The notes under the pieces were generated by a model. That model did not search any database, was not told the origin of the DNA, and worked only from the letters and a program-made list of their open reading frames with translations. A stretch of DNA of 21,258 nucleotides from Protostelium mycophagum (taxonomy: Eukaryota > Evosea > Variosea > Protosteliida > Protosteliaceae). The translations under genes and the position numbers were made by a program. The stretch is from positions 1 through 21,258 of the forward strand of contig MZNV01002618.1 of NCBI GenBank assembly GCA_002081555.1. Reading direction: 5' to 3'. This document shows, in pieces, positions 18,733 to 21,258 of the stretch. The first letter of the stretch is position 1. Each line of letters begins with the position of its first letter.

Positions 18733-20599
18733 ATGAGAAGGATTGGCCTTCTCTTCGTCTTCTTCACTGTTGTTCTGTCACAAATAGACTTCTCTAAAAA
18801 GAGACCTCTTTGGGAGGGTAAGCACATCACATTGTTCAAAATAGAAGATATATTGAAAGAAAATAGGCATGCCCAACTTTCCTTTGAATGCAACGGGGTA
18901 TGTTCTTGTCAAGAGTCCAAACTCAGGTGGGTGCAAAGTAGAAACCTGTAATGGTGGATTTAGTGAAGTAAGTGAACCACAATTCCCACCATGATTGATT
19001 TTCGCAGATCAATTATTTTGCCGCATACGAAGATGGTCCACGCATTTTAATCTGCGTTTGTCCTCAGTCTACAATGAACCTCACCACCATGGCATATCGC
19101 ATGGGTCAAGTTCCTCTCTCTGTCAGGTGAAAATCGAAAGTCATGATTGCGTCTGATCATGGCGTAGATCGTCTGTAATGACAATCATCTCCGGAAGTGT
19201 TGGGAAGGGTGGAGGTAAAGTCATGCTGATATTGAAGAAGAGATGAATTAAGAAGGTGCCTGGACTTTGTTTGGTGATGCCGCCTATTTTGGTGACCTTG
19301 TCCTCAATGTGTTTATTCATGAATCTGCTCACTCCCTCGATTTTGCACAAGGAGACATGTATGGATATAAACTTGGCCTGTCAGGTGAGGTGCAACATCA
19401 AACGACGCAGCTGACGTTGTTCAGGAGCTGACGGTTTCACCACGGCAATTGTGAGCTCATCCTGTGTTCCTGATCCATACGCTCAGAGCAACATAGTGGA
19501 GGTATGTTGTTGTCGACAGCCTCAGATTCTCATCTCCATAGAACTGGGCACAGATGACAGTCGCAAGATATTGGGCCAGAGCCAACTCTCTAGCTTTTGA
19601 CAACCAGAACACAACCTGTATGAGAGACCAGATGCGGGTACATTCGATCACATCGTCCTCACATTTCTGACCACCTGCAGTACGCTTTCACCGCATTACC
19701 AGAAACACCCATGTTCGACAGCAGAGATCAGTTTTACATCATCAATTCGAAGAACCAATACCTCTCCACCATCGTGAGATTTTACATTCTCTCCAATTTT
19801 GAAAACTTCAGGATGCCTCCACCGCCGAAGGTGCCGGATTGACTGTGACGTCTAAAATCCCAGCGAACCATCAAACATGGAGAATCATGCCCACTGCTTA
19901 TGATTGGTACATAGCTTGTGAGATGAATTCTTACAAATGCGTTGACAACTCGAGAATCCCAAATGTCGGCCGAGGCGCGACAGTCGCGCAGAGGAGCGCC
20001 TTCATATCCATGCAACACAAGTTTGTCCCTGTGGGTGAGAGCAAGATTCGACTTATGACACTGATGATGACATCTTGACAGGTAATGGCCTATTTAAGAT
20101 CATCAATCGCATGTCGAACTTGCCGCTTTCTGCTGGTGAGCTTTTCGTTGTGTTCATCATTTACCGTAAAAGTCGTTTTCGCATATATGTCGTTGCCATG
20201 GTAACACCATCAAAATCTGTGTTGACAAAAGCGTCTTAAAATATTGAAAACTCAATAACGACAGGATGTTCTGGACGCCCAGACAACGTCGTTCTGTATA
20301 ATTCCGATAACAACGACCCGTGCACATTCTGGAGCGTCACATCTACAACTTCACCGAGTACACCAACCTCCTCGGCTTTGACGACAAGCAGCACCACGAG
20401 CTCCACCACAAGTACAACTTCAACAAGTTCCAGCTCCTCCAGCTCTTCTTCAACCAGCAGCAGCACTGCTTCAACTCAACCAACAACATCAAGCAGCACA
20501 AGAGATTCGATTGTCTCCCCAACAAATGCGCAAGAGGGAAGTGCACAGAAGGTACTCGTTCCCCTCTTAGTTTTCTCGGTGGTGGCCCTCTTTGTGTGA
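18733..20599 (+). CDS. Secreted GPI-anchored protein with HExxH metallopeptidase-like and ricin-type lectin domains
   Basis: Eleven exons join in phase: 18733-18817, 18867-18967, 19008-19126, 19168-19214, 19256-19384, 19425-19501, 19542-19637, 19681-19773, 19812-20034, 20082-20135 and 20265-20599. They give 452 codons plus stop. The signal peptide is MRRIGLLFVFFTVVLS. Residues 119-200 carry VFIHESAHSLDF, an HExxH zinc motif (residues 139-143, 19,318-19,332) with a following Asp, then CVPDPYAQSNIVENWAQMTV. This arrangement recalls fungal aspzincin-like and conidiation-specific (con-13-like) secreted proteins, from memory. Residues about 235-355 look like a ricin-B beta-trefoil (FYIINSKNQYLSTI, HQTWRIMP, LFKIINRMSNLPLSA). 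A Ser/Thr stalk (about 367-420) and a hydrophobic C-terminus (VLVPLLVFSVVALFV) after small residues indicate a GPI anchor. It is likely a cell-surface carbohydrate-binding protein, possibly a peptidase. Catalytic activity is uncertain because a third zinc ligand is not proven. Confidence 0.8.
20192..20205. promoter_or_regulatory. RFX-type X-box match in the last intron of the GPI-protein gene
   Basis: GTTGCCATGGTAAC fits the X-box consensus GTNRCC-NN-RGYAAC at every position and is nearly palindromic. It lies in the gene's longest intron (129 nt; the others are 38-49 nt), which could have room for a regulatory site. Function is inferred from the consensus only. Confidence 0.3.
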
Positions 20600-20603
20600 G
20601 AAG

Positions 20604-20609
20604 AATAAA
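20604..20609 (+). terminator. Polyadenylation signal AATAAA of the GPI-protein gene
   Basis: A canonical AATAAA begins five bases after the TGA stop (20,597-20,599). Such a short 3' leader fits the compact genome. Confidence 0.6.
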
Positions 20610-20720
20610 TGAGTGAGATTATCCGTTACTTCTCATATCCCGGTGGACAAGATTTTACTGTGGTACAGATCGTGACTTGGTTGGACTTTGTCGCAGTGGA
20701 GATTATCTATATTTGAGCAT

Positions 20721-20965
20721 TTAATTCTTCAGCATCACGTTGTGCTGTGGTATTTCCATCTTGCACACCCTTTGTAGAGCCACTGCCTTGGGCGATGCAT
20801 AAGTTGTAGGCGATGGCAGTCGTACAAGGAGGTTGTCATTTGCAGTCCGGGGCATTGTAGCAACAGAAGCTGCGACTGTCTTGTTCGTGTGTTCTGGGGA
20901 GAGGGTTTGCTGGTGATCGAAGATCGATGAAAGCAAAGCATTAGATGTGGTGATGCCCGGAGTTG
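20721..20965 (-). CDS. Possible 3'-terminal exon of a convergent minus-strand gene
   Basis: An open minus-strand frame reads TTPSTPGITTSNALL, then SPEHTNKTVAASVATMPRT, and ends KMEIPQHNVMLKN with TAA at 20,723-20,721. It would face the GPI-protein gene tail to tail. A second overlapping frame upstream (NIDLLYEHSSDANVL, about 21,025-20,980) also looks protein-like, but I could not join the two with a splice. The protein is not recognised. The gene, if real, begins right of the window. Confidence 0.3.
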
Positions 20966-21112
20966 AAGGGGTTGTCTGTTCAGCACATTTGCATCAGATG
21001 AGTGTTCATACAGCAGATCAATGTTCTTAAAATCAAATAAAGTTGAAGAGTTATATTGTGGTCTATTCTCATCTCATTTCTCTTGACACACAAAAAAACC
21101 TCTATCATCAAC

Positions 21113-21154
21113 TTGGCACAAACCTAGGGTCGTGCCACAAATTTGGCACAAACC
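21113..21154. repeat. Short direct and inverted TTGGCACAAACC repeats
   Basis: TTGGCACAAACC occurs at 21,113-21,124 and again at 21,143-21,154, with the inverted partial GTGCCA at 21,132 forming GTGCCA-CAAAT-TTGGCAC. It could be a protein-binding site cluster or a hairpin. No function can be assigned. Confidence 0.6.
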
Positions 21155-21258
21155 ATAAATTTGAACCAATTCAGATTCAAAATACAATTCTGTTTCTTGA
21201 AACTGGTACGAGCCCCACAGAAAGAAAAAGAGAGGGAAATACAGAGAAGCCAGTGATG

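Larger units (their letters stand above)
20610..21258. other. Right-end region, mostly non-coding
   Basis: It holds the 3' flank of the GPI-protein gene, a possible minus-strand exon (separate entry), an A/T-rich segment near 21,030-21,060 with an AATAAA on the plus strand, a short repeat cluster at 21,113-21,154 and a purine-rich tail (AGAAAGAAAAAGAGAGGG). No further gene is supported. Confidence 0.5.

Noticed and set aside
20721-21030. Joining two minus-strand frames near the right edge into one gene
   Set aside because: No splice pair connects them in phase, so only the terminal frame is listed, at low confidence.

Overview
This window is nuclear DNA from a eukaryote with very dense, very small introns (mostly 38-55 nt, GT-AG, one GC-AG). 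It is gene-packed, with about 45% GC by eye and intergenic gaps of 100-850 bp. The gene content (WSC and IPT/TIG ectodomains, a GAIN/GPS module, a tyrosine-kinase-group domain, a Polycomb EED homologue and a CST-telomere-type multi-OB protein) points to a free-living unicellular protist. An amoebozoan of the protosteloid kind or a close unikont relative is my best guess, but the organism is inferred, not proven. All gene models are hand-built from splice sites, reading phase and family similarity.

Left part (1-10,687, minus strand): two tandem paralogous cell-surface receptors. Copy A (10,687-3,055) is complete. It has a signal peptide, two TIG+WSC modules, a Thr/Ser repeat stalk, TIG-like domains, a GAIN domain with a GPS autoproteolysis motif, one transmembrane helix and a cytoplasmic tyrosine-kinase-like domain. 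The kinase has both catalytic aspartates replaced (HRD to HGN, DFG to NFS), so it is predicted to be a pseudokinase. Copy B (2,356 to beyond base 1) is a shorter paralogue lacking one TIG-WSC module. It runs off the left edge. A block of about 400 bp covering exons and introns (1-402 and 5,681-6,079) is nearly identical between the copies and ends abruptly. The gap between the receptors (2,357-3,054) may hold a stray plus-strand 3' exon.

Middle part: a large minus-strand gene (15,726-11,065) encoding a multi-OB-fold protein most like CTC1 of the CST telomere complex. It is head-to-head with a plus-strand EED/FIE homologue (15,826-17,886) across a 99-bp divergent promoter. The EED start, reading phases and length (444 codons; human EED has 441) fit well, but all four residues I align to the H3K27me3 aromatic cage are non-aromatic. 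Its long sixth intron contains a 217-bp foldback/MITE element with TA-flanked terminal inverted repeats.

Right part: an unassigned stretch (17,887-18,732); a plus-strand secreted GPI-anchored protein (18,733-20,599) with an HExxH zinc-peptidase-like domain, a ricin-type beta-trefoil and a Ser/Thr stalk; and a possible 3' exon of a convergent minus-strand gene near the right edge.

Across all genes the introns share sequence families. These are the 12-mer CTCGTTGTAGAT or its reverse complement, TTTCATCGAAATTTC, and TGATGACGTCA. Together they suggest either an unusually extended splice-signal code or descent from introner-like elements. The receptor architecture (GAIN/GPS plus single-pass pseudokinase) and this intron vocabulary are the most novel things here.
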